DNA of 64,000 nucleotides. Source: Janthinobacterium rivuli (GTDB lineage: Bacteria > Pseudomonadota > Gammaproteobacteria > Burkholderiales > Burkholderiaceae_D). A model generated the notes under the pieces. The model had not been told where the DNA came from. It saw only the letters and a list, made by a program, of their open reading frames with translations, and did not search any database. This document shows, in pieces, positions 43,000-56,600 of the stretch. The stretch is taken from positions 3,100,001-3,164,000 of the forward strand of contig NZ_CP121464.1 in NCBI RefSeq assembly GCF_029690045.1. The letters are read 5' to 3'. Numbering within the stretch: position 1 is the stretch's first letter; each line of letters starts with the position of its first letter. A program made the translations under genes and the position numbers.

Positions 43000-43571
43000 G
43001 CATGCCCGACCTGCGCACCAAGCTCAAACGCCACCTCAGTGCGCGCTATGCCGTGCTGCGCTGGCGCCTGGAGCGCGTGGTCGGCTGCAAGCACCATGCG
43101 GCCGATGCGCTGCAGGAAACCTGGCTGCGCCTCGAAGCGATGGTGGCGCCTGGCCCGGCCGCCGCGCCCGTCCACAATCCCGACGCCTATCTGCTGCGCA
43201 TGGCGGCCAATATCGCCACCGACGCGTACCGGCGCGACCGCATCATCGTCACCGAGCGCGAACGCGAAGAGCTGATGCACATGGCCGACGAGGCCGGCGA
43301 CGACATCAGCGACCCGGCGCGCATCGTCTCGGCGCGGCTCGACGTGCAGGCGCTCGACTCTGCCCTGGCGGGCCTGTCGCCGCGCCGCCGCGCCATCCTG
43401 ACGGCGGCGCGCATCGACGGCATGCTCAATGCGGACATCGCCGAGCGCTTCGGCATTTCCGTGGCGATGGTCAAGAAAGAATTGCAGGCCGCCATGCAAC
43501 ACTGTAAAACGTGCATGGCCGGCGCCGATGCCGCCCAGCGCAGCGATGTGTCGGGCCGCCGTAAATATTGA
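42996..43571 (+). CDS. ECF sigma factor (FecI-like), first copy
   Basis: 191 residues. Region 2 has VVGCKHHAADALQETWLRLE and YLLRMAANIATDAYRRDR, in the style of FecI. Region 4 ends with LSPRRRAILTAARIDGM, then IAERFGISVAMVKKEL. It overlaps the STN gene by four bases and its TGA overlaps the FecR ATG. Sigma and FecR form a cell-surface signalling pair probably controlling the haemagglutinin gene downstream. Confidence 0.9.
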   Translation: MSMPDLRTKLKRHLSARYAVLRWRLERVVGCKHHAADALQETWLRLEAMVAPGPAAAPVHNPDAYLLRMAANIATDAYRRDRIIVTEREREELMHMADEAGDDISDPARIVSARLDVQALDSALAGLSPRRRAILTAARIDGMLNADIAERFGISVAMVKKELQAAMQHCKTCMAGADAAQRSDVSGRRKY

Positions 43572-44554
43572 TGAATCCCATGACTGCTCCTGACCGCGAT
43601 CCACGCGACGTTTTTGAACATACCGACACGGCCATCGGCCGGGAAGCCGCCGCCTGGTGGGCGCGCCTGCGTGCCGACGATTTTACGCAGGCCGACGCCG
43701 ACGCCTTGCGCGCCTGGTGCGCGCGCAGCCCCGACCATGCGCGCGCCTGGCGCGAGCTCAAGCAAGTGTGGCAGGCGCTCGATCCCGCCTTGACCCGCGC
43801 CGCCGCTGCGCCGCAGGGGGAAAACGTGCTGGCGTTCCCGGCGCGCCCCGGCCGGCGGGCGTTTCTCGGTGGCGCGCTGGCGGCCGGCGTGGCCGTGCTG
43901 GCTTTGCGTCCACCGCTGGGCGCCTGGCCGTCGCTGCAGGAATTCTCCGCCGACTACCGCACGGGCACGGGCGAGCAGCGGCAAGTGGCCCTGTCGCAGC
44001 AGATGACGATACAGATGAATACGCAGACGCGCATCGATGTGCGCGCGCCCGAGTCCATCGAATTGCTGGGCGGCGAGGCGGAAATCCTTGCCAGCGGCGC
44101 GCGCCAGCCCGTGTCGGTGCTGGCGGGCGCGGGGCGCCTGCTGGCGCAGTCGGCCCGTTTCAATGTGCGCCACACGGACGACGCCGTCTGCGTCACCTGC
44201 CTGGCGGGCGCCGTGGAGGTGGTTTGGCAGCAGCGCCGCCACACCCTCGATGCGGGGCAGCAACTGGTGTACGACGAGCGGGGCGTGCAGGCGGCCACGG
44301 CGGCGCCGGTGGAAGAGGCCAGCGCGTGGCGCACGGGCGCGCTGTCGTTTGTCGGCAAGCCGCTGGCCGATGTCGTCGATGAAATCAACCGCTACCGGCC
44401 CGGCCGGGTGGTGTTGCGCAACGCCGAGCTGGGCCGCCGCCTCGTGCGCATGCGTTTTTCCATCGGGCAAACTGACGGCGCGCTGGCGATGATACGCGAC
44501 CTGTACGGCGCGCAAATGACCAGCCTGCCGGGCGGCATCGTGCTGCTCAGCTGA
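43571..44554 (+). CDS. FecR-like anti-sigma/sigma regulator
   Basis: 327 residues. N-terminal DUF4880-type cytoplasmic region (AAAWWARLRADDFTQADADAL, then WCARSPDHARAW), one membrane segment near 98-112 (FLGGALAAGVAVLAL), and a periplasmic FecR domain (TGTGEQRQVALSQQMTIQMN in two fragments, and LSPARFNVR-like AQSARFNVRH). A STN-like C-terminal region (LSFVGKPLADVVDEINRY) is present. Starts in the stop of the sigma gene. It is the link between an envelope signal and the sigma factor; no transducing receptor is in view. Confidence 0.9.
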   Translation: MNPMTAPDRDPRDVFEHTDTAIGREAAAWWARLRADDFTQADADALRAWCARSPDHARAWRELKQVWQALDPALTRAAAAPQGENVLAFPARPGRRAFLGGALAAGVAVLALRPPLGAWPSLQEFSADYRTGTGEQRQVALSQQMTIQMNTQTRIDVRAPESIELLGGEAEILASGARQPVSVLAGAGRLLAQSARFNVRHTDDAVCVTCLAGAVEVVWQQRRHTLDAGQQLVYDERGVQAATAAPVEEASAWRTGALSFVGKPLADVVDEINRYRPGRVVLRNAELGRRLVRMRFSIGQTDGALAMIRDLYGAQMTSLPGGIVLLS

Positions 44555-44697
44555 TTCCTGGTTTCCCTGCGGCAGGGGAATCAAAATATTTTTCAAAAAG
44601 CATTATCCCTTCCGCCGCCCAGCTACGTCATGGAGGTATGGACGCTTGCGCTACCGCCAGGCTCCGTTCCCTACTCTCTAGCCAGGAAACCATTGCC

Positions 44698-47600
44698 ATG
44701 ACCAAGCTTCACACTGCCCAGCGCCCAGTCCCAAACGTTGACACGGACGCGCAGCGTACCTCCACGCTGGGCAGCCGCTTGCGGCTCACGCCGCTCGCTT
44801 ACGCATTGACCACCATGCTGATGGCGGGCGCCTTTGCCACGCCGGCGCGCGCGCAGCAGGCGTTCAGCGGCGGCTGGTTCGCGGCCAAGGGCGCGGCGCA
44901 AAATACGGCGGCCAACTCGGGCCGCCTGCCGAATGGCCAGCCGCTGCCGCTGGGCAGCCGTCCCGACGGCCAGCAACAGCAAGCAAACCAGCAGTTGCAG
45001 CGCTCGCTCAACAACCTGAACCTGGCCGCGCGCGCCATCGCCGCACAGCAAGCATCCCAGGCGCAGGCGCGCCAGGCGGCCGCCGGCGGCGCCAGTGTGC
45101 CAAATGGCCTGGCGCAGGGCGGCTTGCAGGTCGACACCAATAGCCTGACGGCCGGCTGGCTCAATGCCCAGGGTCCCGTGCAGACGGTGGCGAACGGCAA
45201 GACGGCCGTGGTGGTGCAGCAGACGGCGGACAAGGCCATCCTGAACTGGGAAACGTTTAACGTGGGCAAGGACACGACCTTGACGTTCCAGCAGCAGAAG
45301 GACTGGGCCGTGCTGAACCGCGTCAACGATCCGCTGGCGCGTCCCAGCCAGATCCAGGGCCAGATCAAGGCCGACGGCACGCTGCTGCTGGTCAACCGCA
45401 ACGGCATCGTATTTACGGGCACGAGCCAGGTCGATACGCGCAGCCTGGTGGCGGCCGCGGCCCGCATCAGCGATGCGCAATTCCAGAAAAACGGCATCTA
45501 CAGCCCCGGCACGGCCGGCGCCACGACGTTCACCGATGCCGCCGGCAAGGTGCAGGTGCAGGCCGGCGCGCGCGTCAGTAGCAATGCGCCCAAGGGCAGC
45601 ACGGAAGGCGGCGGTTACGTGATGCTGCTGGGGACAGAGGTGCACAATGCGGGCGAGATCAATACGCCCAAGGGCCAGACCCTGCTGGCCGCCGGCGACG
45701 GTTTTACCATCAAGAAGGGCGTGGGCACGGACGGCAATCCGCTGTCGACCACGCGCGGCAGCGAAGTCACGCCGCAGTTCGCGGCCGGCAGCACGGCGGG
45801 CAAGGTCGTCAACACGGGCCTGATACAGGCGCGGGAAGGCGATGTCACGCTGGCGGGCCGCGACGTGCGCCAGGAAGGCGTGCTGCTCGCCACCACCACG
45901 GCCGCCACGCGCGGCACGGTCCACCTCAACGCCCTGGGCAGCGACGCGGCCGTCACCGTGGGACGCGGCGCCACCACGGCCATCCTCGTCGAGGATGACG
46001 GCAAGACGATGGCACTCGACAGCCAGCGCGACGCCATGCGCGGACCGGCCGTGACGGGCACGGAAAACATCGTTGCCGTCAACGACCGCCGCGACCAGTC
46101 GCGCATCGAGATCGGCAGCGCCGGCACGGTGGAATTCATCGGCGACTCGCTGACCCTGGCCACGGGCGGCCAGATCGCCGTGAATGCGGCCAGCCGCAGC
46201 CTGTTGCGCGACGGGGCGCAGCTCGACGTGTCCGGCGCCGTCGGCGTCAAGGTGGCGATGGCGGCCAACAATATCGAGATCAATGTGCAGGGCAACGAGC
46301 AGCGCGATGCGCCAGTCAACCGCGATGGCAAGGCCCTGATCAACAACAGTATCTGGGTCGACCGCCGCAAACTCGTGTTCGTACCGAAAGGCACGAATGG
46401 CTATGACAGCGACCGCTGGTACACGGCCGGCGGCTTGCTGGAAGTGGCCGGTTATCTGGGCACGCAGGGGCACTCCGTCAGCGAATGGATGGGGCAGGGC
46501 GGCACGGTGAGCTTCGGCGGCAAGGATGTCGTCACGCAGCTTGGCTCCAGCATCAATCTGTCCGGCGGCACCCTGGACGTGCAGACGGGCGCGTTGCGCC
46601 AGACCTGGCTGAAAGGCGCGGACGGCAAGCTGTACGAAGCGGGCAGCGCACCGGCCGACTTGCCGTACGCGGGCGTGTACAAGGGTTACGAGGAAGAACA
46701 TGCGCGCTGGGGCAAGGAAGCCAGCGCTTTCTACGCCAATCCCCTGATCGCCGCACAACAGCGCCTGGAAAACGGCTACACGGTGGGCCGCGACGCGGGC
46801 AAGCTGGTGGTGGCCACGGGGTCGGCCGTGCTGGAAGGAGCGATTGCGGGCGATGTTTTCCAGGGCGAGCGCCAGAGCCAGGCGCCGCAGGCGCTGCTCG
46901 ACGGCTACCAGCAGTCGCAACTGGCGGCCGCGCAGCGGGGCCAGCTGGTCGTCGGCCAGTATCAGGCCATGGTCGACAAGCGCACGGGCGTGCTGCAGCA
47001 TGCGCTGTCGGCCGTCATGGACGAGGTGCGCCTGACGCGGGTGCAGGACGGCATCGCCGCCGGCCTCGATGTGACAGGCGCGCTGGAGCCGGAGCGCCAG
47101 GGCAGGCTGCTGCTTGACACCAGCTTGCTGAACAATCAGCAACTGGGCGCCATCCGCATCGCCGCCAAGGGCGCGATCACCGTCGACAGCGCGCTGCAAG
47201 TGGCCGATGGCGGCAACATCACCCTGTTCGGCAAGGACGTGGCCATCAATAGCAACCTGCGCAGCCATGGCGGCAGCATCATGGCCGGCAATGTGCTGAA
47301 CCAGATCGGCGCGCTGGGCATGGCTGACACTGTCGTCAATCCGGGCGTGCCGCCGGGCACGTTGCTGCTGGCCGATGGCGTGAGTCTCGACACCAGCGGC
47401 TTGCTTAGCAACGTGCTGCGCGTCCCGCTGGCCGCCGCCGGCTTGCCCTACCTGAACGGCGGCACGGTATCGTTGCGCGCGTTTGGCGACGTGCGCATCG
47501 GCAATGGCAGTCTGATCGACGTCAGCTCGGGCGCGGCCATCCTGTCGCAGGCGAAACAGCAGGGCGGCAAGGGCGGCAACGTGGCCCTGGCCAGCTATGG

Positions 47601-50600
47601 GCCGGAAGCCGACCTGGTGCTGGGCGAGGGCGCGCAAGTGCGCGGCCATGGCGTGACCGGCGGCGGCAAGCTGGAATTGCAGGCGAACAAGATCGCGATT
47701 GGCCAAGCCGATACCGGACAGAAAGGTATCCTGCAGCTGGAGGGCGACTTCTTCGACAAGGGCTTTTCCAGCTACAGCCTGCTCGGCAAGCAGGGCGTGA
47801 CGGTGGCGGACGGCGCGCAGGTCGACGTGCGCATGCCCGTGCTGCGCGTGGTGGACAATGAAAAACTGGCCCTGTGGACGCCGGAACAGGTCACGGAAAA
47901 CGCCGTCAAGGGTACCTTGACGCAGCGCAAGGGCGCCAGCCTGGCCCTGCAGGTGGGCGACGTGCAGTCCGATGCGGCCGACATGGCCAGCGCCGAGTTG
48001 CTGGTCGGCAAGGGCGCCGTGGTGAATGTCGATGCGGGCCAGTCGATCAAGCTGTCCAGCGTGGGCCAGCTGACGGTGGAAGGGCGGCTGAACGCCTGGG
48101 GCGGCAAGATCAGCCTCGGCGGCGTGGGCGTCGCCGTGAATGTGTCCGAAGCGGTGGAAGCGGCCGGCCATGGCCGCTCCCTGTGGATAGGCGAAAATGC
48201 CGTGCTCGACGTGGCCTCGCGCGCCGTCACGGCCACGGACGTGCAGGGCCGGCGCTACGGCAAGGTGCTCGATGGCGGCAGCATCGTCATCGGCGGCGAG
48301 ATCGACCATGCGCAGGGCAGCACGTCGGCGGCTAGCCTGTTCGTCGTCGTGCGCGACGGCGCCGTGCTGGACGCTTCGGGCGCGCATGCGGTGCTCGATG
48401 TGAACGGCGCGGCCATCGACGTGGCCAGCGCCGGCGGCAGCATCGCGCTGGCGTCGAACAATGGCTTGTACCTCGATGGCCTGTTGCTGGCCCGGGCGGG
48501 CGGCGCGGGCGCGGCGGGCGGCAGCCTGTCCGTCGCCACGGGCACCCCCGTCTACCTGAAAGTGCTGGCCACGGACAAGGTGCTGCAGGGGCGCCAGCTG
48601 GCCGTGACGCAACGCCAGGGCGCCAGCGACCTGGCTGAACACGTGAACGCTCGGGATGCGGCGGCAACGCTGCAGTACGGCCACGGCCGTTTTTCCGTCG
48701 AGCAAGTGGAAGCGGGCGGCTTCGGCAGCCTGGCCCTGCTGGGCGCCGCCTCCTTCGATGGCGACGTGTCGCTGAATCTGCAGCAAAGCTTCCAGCTGTA
48801 CGGCGCGCCCGTGTTGACACCAGGCAGCAAGCCCGGCGCGAAGGTCAGCATCGCGGCACCGTACGTGCGCCTGGCCAGCATCAAGCCGGCCGGCAAGGAT
48901 TTCTATGTCACGCCAGGCACGGCCGGGGAGTCGCCGATGGCCGGCCAGGTCAGCATCGCGGGCGACCTGATCGATGTGCGCGGCCTGGTCAATATCGTTG
49001 CCGACGACGTGCGCCTGAGCAGCCGCGGCGACTTGCGCTTCCTGCTGTCCCCGCTGGGCTGGGGCGGCGCGGAGGCGACGACGGTGCTGTCCTCGCCGGG
49101 CGACATGACCCTCAGTGCAGCCCAGCTGTATCCGGAAACGGGCGCCGGCGCCGCCGTACGCGTCGGCTACGGCCGCGTCGATGGAACGTTTGGCTACGAC
49201 CCGGCGCGCAGCCTGCGCATCGCCCGCACGACGGACAGCGTGCCGGCCATGCCGTATTCCGCCTTCGGCTCGCTGGAACTGGAGGCCGCGCATATCGAGC
49301 AGGGCGGCGTGGTGCGCGCACCGCTGGGGCGCCTGGCGATCGGCGCTGCCCGCTATGAAAATGACAAGAGCCTGAGCGTCAATCTGCTGGCCAACAGCAT
49401 CAGCTCCGTCAGCGGCGCCGGCCTGGTCATGCCGTATGGCGGCACGGTCGATGGCCAGAGCTGGAATGTGGATGGCAAGCTGGCCACCTTCATGGGCGTG
49501 GGCGGCTTCAATGCGCAGGGCGGCCTGCGCGTCGGCGTGGAAATGGCCGGCGTGGCCGTGGACGTGCAGCCGGGCGCGCTGCTCGACCTGTCCGGCGGCG
49601 GCGAACTGACGGGCGCCGGCTTCATCGCGGGCCGCGGCGGTTCCACCGATGCGCGCTATCATCCGCTGGCGCAAGTGAATGCGAACGGCGGTTTCATCCT
49701 GCCGGGCCTGGCGACGAATCCCGTGTACGCCATCGTGCCCGGCGTGCAGGCGCCGCAAGCGCCTTCGGGCGCCTCCGATGCGGCCATCGGCCGGCAAGTG
49801 ACGATAGGCAACGGCGTGCCGGGCCTGGCGGCCGGCACCTACACCCTGATGCCGTCGACCTACGCCTTGCTGCCGGGCGCCTTCCGCGTGGAGCTGAACG
49901 GCCTGGCGGGGCAGGGCAGCGCCGGTACGCTGGCGCAGCCGCTGCGCAACGGTTCCTGGGCCGCGCCCGGCACCTTGTCGATCGCCGGCACGGACATCCG
50001 CGCGCCGCTGGCCAGCCAGCTGATCATCACGCCGGCCAAGGTCGTGCGCACGTATTCCCAGTACAACGAAATGGGTTATGCCGCGTTCGCCCTGGCCGAT
50101 GCGCAGACGCGGGGCATTCCCCGCGCGATGCTGCCGGCCGATGCGAAAACGCTCAAGCTGAACCTGGCGCCCGGCGGCGGCCTGGAGACGTTCCAGTTCC
50201 ACGGCACGGGCAAGTTCGCCGCGGCCGAGGGCGGCTATGGCGGCACCGTGGTGCTGATGTCGAGCAATACCTCCGCTGGCGAGATCGAGCTCCTCGCCGA
50301 TGGCGCGCCGGCCAGCGGTGACGCGAAACAGGTCAGCATACGCACTTCCAGTTTGAACAATATCGGCGCGGCCCGCATCGTGGTGGGCAATGCGCCCACG
50401 GTGGAATATGGCCAGGGCGGCAATTACGTGAACTTCGGCGTCCAGTCGGCGCGCGCCATTTACCTGCGCGCCGGCGCCGTCCTGTCGGCGCCCGAAGTAT
50501 TCCTCGTCGCCCAGGATCCGGGCAATTCTGAACTGGGCGACGGCGTGATCGATATCGCGCCCGGCGCCGGCATCAACACCCTGGGACGCGGCAAGGCGGC

Positions 50601-53600
50601 CTACGACGCCAACGATGGCTTCATCTACCAGAGCCGCCCGGACGTGCACGTGCTGGCCGCGTCGAACGGCTTGCTCAACGTGGCGCCCGTCAGCGGCGCG
50701 ACGCGCGGCGGCATCCGCATCGGCATGTGCGCCGACGCTTGCGCGGGTAGCGGCACGGCCAGCCTGTACTCGGAAGGCACCCTGCTGCTGGCGACCAGCG
50801 GCAGCTTCCAGCTCGACGACACTGCCCGCTACGGCACGCGCAACCTGAGCCTGGCTGTGGGCGCCATCAATATCGGCTCGAACGAGGCGCTGGCGGCGGC
50901 CCAGGCCAGCGGCACGCGTCCCGCCGGACTGACCCTGAACCAGGGGCTGCTGGACCGTTTGCTGCGCGGCGACACCAGCACGGGCGCGCCGGCGCTGCAG
51001 GCGCTGATGCTCAACGCGGCCGACAGCGTTAATTTTTATGGCGACGTGGTGCTCGACACCTACGACAAAATCAGCGGAAAATCGAACCTGGAGCGCCTGG
51101 TGCTGACCACGCCGGCCATGTATGGCCAGGGCGGTGCCAGCACGGTGGCGACCATCCGCACGGCCAACCTGATCTGGGGCGGCGCCCTGTCGGCGCCCGG
51201 CAATGTGATCGCGCATGGCGCCGGCACGGGCAGCGGCACCCTGAACCTGGAGGCCGAACGCATCGATTTCGGCTTCGGCCCCTTCACACAGCCGGCCGGT
51301 GTCGCCACCTTCGACCGCCTGGCGCTGGGTTTTGGCACCGTCAACCTGAAAGCGTCGGACCAGGTCACGGCCAACCACAAGGGCAGCCTGTCCGTCCACC
51401 AGGCGCAGGGCGCGTATGAAACGGGCAAGGGCTTCCGGTACAGCGGCGGCAACCTGAACATCAGCACGCCGCTGCTGACGGGCGAGGCCGGTTCGTCGCA
51501 CAGCTACACGGCGGGCGGCGCGCTGGCCGTGACGGCGCCGGCCGGCGCGCCAGCCCCTTTCGCCAAAACTAACGCGGCGCTGGGCGCCCAGCTGGCCTTG
51601 AACGGCGACAGCGTGAACGTGGCCACGGCCGTGGTGCTGCCGAGCGGCAAGCTCACCGTCAATGCGCAGCACGATATCAGCGTGGCCGACGCTGCGCGCA
51701 TCGACATGGCGGGCCGCAAGAGCACCTTCTTCGACGTGGATAAATACAGCTGGGGCGGTGACGTGACCCTGGACAGCCGCGCCGGGGATATCCGCGCAGC
51801 TGCCGGCAGCGTGATCGACCTGTCGGCCGAGAACAACCGCGCCGGCAGCCTGAAGGCCGTAGCCCTCGATGGCGCGGCCGGCATGGTGGAGCTGCAAGGC
51901 AAGATATTGGGCGGCGCCAGCGGCAACTACGACGCGGGCGGCACCGTGGTGCCGTACAAGCTGGGCAGCGTGGACGTGCGTGCGCAAACCCTGGGCCCAA
52001 GTGGCACCCTGGACAGCCAGTTCGCGTCGCTGAACAAGCGCCTGAGCGAAGGCGGCGTGACGGGCGCACGCAGCTTCCAGCTGAAACAGGGTGACCTGAC
52101 GATAGGTAACGAAATCAAGGCTGGCGAAGTGCAGGTATCCGTCGATAACGGCCGCCTCACCGTTGCTGGCACCATCGACGCCAGCGGCGAGCGCGTGGGC
52201 AGCATCCGCCTGGCCGGCAAGCATGGCGTCACCCTGGCCGGCAACGCCGTGCTCGATGCGCACGGCACCGTCTTGCGCGTCGACAGCTATGGCAAGATCA
52301 TCGATAGCCCGAACCGGGCCACGGTGGAACTGAACGCGGGGGAGGGAACATTGGACCTGGCCGGCGGCGCGCAGATCGACGTGCGCCACGGCACGGCGGC
52401 CGTGCTTGGCAAGGGCAAGGGCGAATACGACGGCGCCGCGCGCGGCACGGTGGAACTGAGCGCGCCGCGCCTGGGCAGCGGCGGTTCCCGCACGGACGCA
52501 GACGCGGCCACCTTCGGCGACGTCGCCATCGCCAGCGGCAGCGGTTTTACCGTGCGCGGCGCGAAATCGATCGCCATCAACGCCATGCAGCGCTACGACG
52601 ATGCGGCTTATGCCACGGACCTGTCGGCCAGCGGCCGCCCGTATCAGGTGGTCAACCAGGCATACCTCGACAGCAAGCATGCGGACAGCACGGCTTTTAT
52701 CGATGCGGCGCTGGCCAACACGAACTTGCGCAATGGCAAGCTGGCGGGCTTGAACACGGCCGCGTATGCCGAGGCGCTGCACTTGCGTCCCGGCGTCGAT
52801 ATCGTCAGCAAGACGGCGGACGGCGACCTGGTGGTGCAGGGCGACCTGGATTTGTCCGGCATGCGCTACGCCAGCCTGAACCCGCGTTTTCAAGTGACGC
52901 ATGCACGCGGCTCGGGCGAGGTGGGCAGCCTGCTGCTGCGCGCCGGCGGCGATTTGAATATCTATGGCAGCATCAATGACGGCTTCGCGCCGCCGCCGTC
53001 CACGCAGGACGACAAGGGCTGGTTGCTGCTGCCGGGGCGCGACATCAACGGCAGCGACGTCATCGTGCCGGGCACGGGCGTGACCCTGGCCGACGGCACC
53101 ATCTTCCCGGGCGGCGTCACGCTCAATTACGACGTGCCCGTCAAGGCCCTGAGTTTCCGCGCCAACACGCGCCTGCCCGTGGATGTGGTCCTGAACCAGG
53201 TGCTCACCTTGCCGGCCGGCACGGTGCTGGCGGCCGCCGTGCGCGATAGCGCCGGCAATATCGTCCATGCGGCGGGCACCTTGCTGGCCAAGGAACAGAC
53301 CTTTACTGCCGGCATGCGGCTCGACGCGGGCAGCGTGGTCGCGCAAATGGTCAAGGTACGCGCCATGACCTGGCCGAAAGGCGTTGCCTTGCCGGGCTTG
53401 CTGGGCGAGCGCAACGTGGTCACCCTCAGTGGCAAAGTGGAGCTGCCCGTCGGCGCGCTGATCCCGAACGGCACCGACGTCAAGCTGCTGCCCGGCGTGA
53501 CGTCCATCGCATTGCGCCCGGAAGTGGCGGGGCGCCAGGGCGCGCTGTGGGCCATCGCGCCGATGCTGGCCGAAGGTTCGCAATCGTGGGGCATGCGCCT

Positions 53601-56600
53601 GGCGGCCGGCGCCGACCTGGAGGCGGCCGACACGCGCAGCGTGCAGGCGCATCCGGCGCACGGCACCCTGCGCCTGGCCGACAGCCATTACGGCATGTAT
53701 GGCGTCATGATCCCGCCGAAGGGCGTGCAGCACTGGACGCAGGCGGCGCAGGAGCTGGGCGAGCGCGAGGGCATCGTCGGCATCGTGGCGGGCGAACCGA
53801 TCACCGAGGAATTCATCAGCCAGTTCGGCCAGACCGTGGCGGAATTTTGCGCTGGCGACGCCAGCATGTGCGTGCTGAAGCTGGCCTATGTGTGGACCAA
53901 GGCCGGCGCCGAAGAATTCGCCGACCCGAGCGTGAAGGCGGGCGACGTGGTCGACCTGGCCGGCCTGGGCTGGCCCACCATGTGCGAGGAAAACCCCACC
54001 TGGTGCGGCACCTCCAACCCCACCTTCGACAATAAGGCGTCCAGCCTGCGCTACAGCGTGCTGCGCACGGGCACGGGCGACCTGGACCTCGTCAGCGGCG
54101 GCGACTTGCGCATGGACAGCCTGTACGGCGTGTACACGGCCGGCATGTCGTCGGTGGCGACGGCGGCGGGCGACCCGTACAACCTGCCGCGCGCGCGCAA
54201 TCTGGACGGCACGGTGCTGTCCAACCCCGATGGCGCGCATGAGCGCCTGGTCGATGGCGGCGCAGACAGTCTCTACCGCGCCTGGTATCCGGACCAGGGC
54301 GGCAATCTGCTGCTGCGGGTGGCCGGCGACCTGAGCGGCTCGCTGGTCGGCGGGGCTGCCGCCACCAACGGGCGCCCCGTCAGCAAGGATGGCCCTGGCG
54401 ATTCGGTGGCGGTGGGCAACTGGCTGTGGCGCCAGGGCAGCGGCGGCGTGGCCACGGGCGGTCCGGCCCAGCCGACGGCGTGGTGGATCAATTTCGGCAG
54501 CTACGTGGGCCGCGATACCCTGGCCGATACCGTGCTGGGCTTTACGGGCTTCGGCACCCTGGGCGGCGGCAATGTGCGCGCCGACGTGGCCGGCGATGCG
54601 GGCGTGCTGGCGCCGAAGGTTGCCACCGTCTTCAACACCAACATCAATCCGCGCTCGCAGGGCTTGCTGCTGGCCGTGGGCAGCACGGGCCGCGTGCTGG
54701 CCGACGGCAGCCTGCAACTGACGGGCGGCGGCGACCTGGACCTGCGCGTGGGCGGCGGCCTCAATCCGTCCAGCCAGTCCGGTGGCGGCCACTTGAATGG
54801 CGCGCTGGCCGACTTGCGCGGCCACGTGGAGGTGGCCGCTGCCCAGCTGGGCAAGGTCGCGCTGCAGTACGGCACGCGCGCTACCGACCACGTGCCGCTG
54901 GAAACGCGCGCCTTCGACGCCTTCCGCGCCACCCGCGCCACGCCGCAGGGCGGCATGACCCTGGTGCCCGGCGACGCCACTTTCAATGTGGCCACCCTGG
55001 GCGACCAGGTGCTGCAGGATGTGGCCGACCCCGGCCGCGTACCGATGTTCAACGCCGCGTCGTATACCAGTGCGGCGGGCGAAGCGGGCGCCGGCTACAG
55101 CTGGTTCAGCCTGTGGACGCCGCGCACGGCACTCGACCTGTTTTCCGCCGGCGGCAACATGACGCCGCTGACCGCGCCGATCGGCACGGCCACCGACCTG
55201 GCCGTCGTCTATCCCTCCATCGTGCGGGCCGCGGCCGCGAATGGCAGCTTGTACTATGGCAAGACCATCACGGACTGGGGTGGCGCGACCGCGTATGCCG
55301 ATCCTTTGCTGCTGGCGCCGTCGCCAAACGCCCAGCTGGAATGGCTGGCCGGCGATTCCATCTATGCGGGCGGCTACGCCGTCAGCCAGTCCGGCGCGGC
55401 CGCCGACAGCATGGCGACGCCGTTCAAGCCAGCGTTCGCGGCCTGGAACCTCAGGCCCGGCAGCCAGACTGCCCTGGGCGGCAATGTTTCGAGCACGGGC
55501 GTGCCGTCGTCGCAGTGGAACGCTCCGCTGTTCGCCTTCGGGCCCGATTCCGCCGCCGGCCCGGCCAACAGCGGCACGCAAGCGGCGCGCATCTACGCCG
55601 TGAAGGGCGATCTGATCGGCGTCAATAGCGGCCGCATGGTCGCGTTCTATGATGCCAAGCATGCGGGCGTCACCTGGTACGAGGGGGCGCAACCGGTGTG
55701 GATGAAGGCGGGCCGCGATATCGTCGGCAGCGGCACGGCGCTGCTGGAAGCCATCGATGGCACGGGCGGTGGCGACATGATGTTCCGCAATTACAGCAAC
55801 CTGTTCGTGCACAACAACGCATTTGACGTGTCGGTGGTGTCGGCCGGACGCGATATCCTGGCCAGTTCCTTCAACGTGGCCGGCCCCGGCACGCTCGATA
55901 TCAGCGCCGGGCGCAATATCCTGATGCAGGACAAGGGCAGCGTCGTCAGCCTCGGCCCCGTCGTCACGGGAGACAAGCGCCCGGGCGCCGGCATCGCCAT
56001 GCAGGCCGGCGTGGGCGCGGCCGGTCTCGACTACCTGCGCTTCGTCAAGCCCTATCTTGACCCGGCGAACGTGGCGCAGGCGGGCGTGCCGCTGGCCGAC
56101 CAGGCCGGCAAGGTGGTGAAATCGTACGGCGGCGAACTGGCCACCTGGCTCGGTGAACGCTACGGCTTCAAGGGCACGGCCGCCGAGGCGCAGGCCTTTT
56201 ATCTCGCCTTGCCCGAGCCGCAGCAGCGCGTGTTCGCCCGCGACGTGTATTTCGCGGAACTGAAGGCGGGCGGGCGCGAGTACAACGATGCGGACAGCGC
56301 GCGTTATGGCAGCTTCCTGCGCAGCCGCAACGCCATCGCGGGCCTGGCGCCGGCCACGGACGCCAACGGCAAGGCGATTGCCTATACGGGCGACATCATC
56401 ATATACCGCGGCCTGTATTCCAAGTGGAACGACGGCGAGCAGCGCAGGGATTACTTCCCCCGCAGCGGCTACGTGCACACCAACTTCGGCGGCGGCATCC
56501 AGATGCTGACGCCGGGCGGCAAGCAGGTGCTGGGCATTGAAGGCGAGGCGCCGCCGTCGACCTCGGGCATCATCACCAAGGGCGGCGGCAACATCGACCT

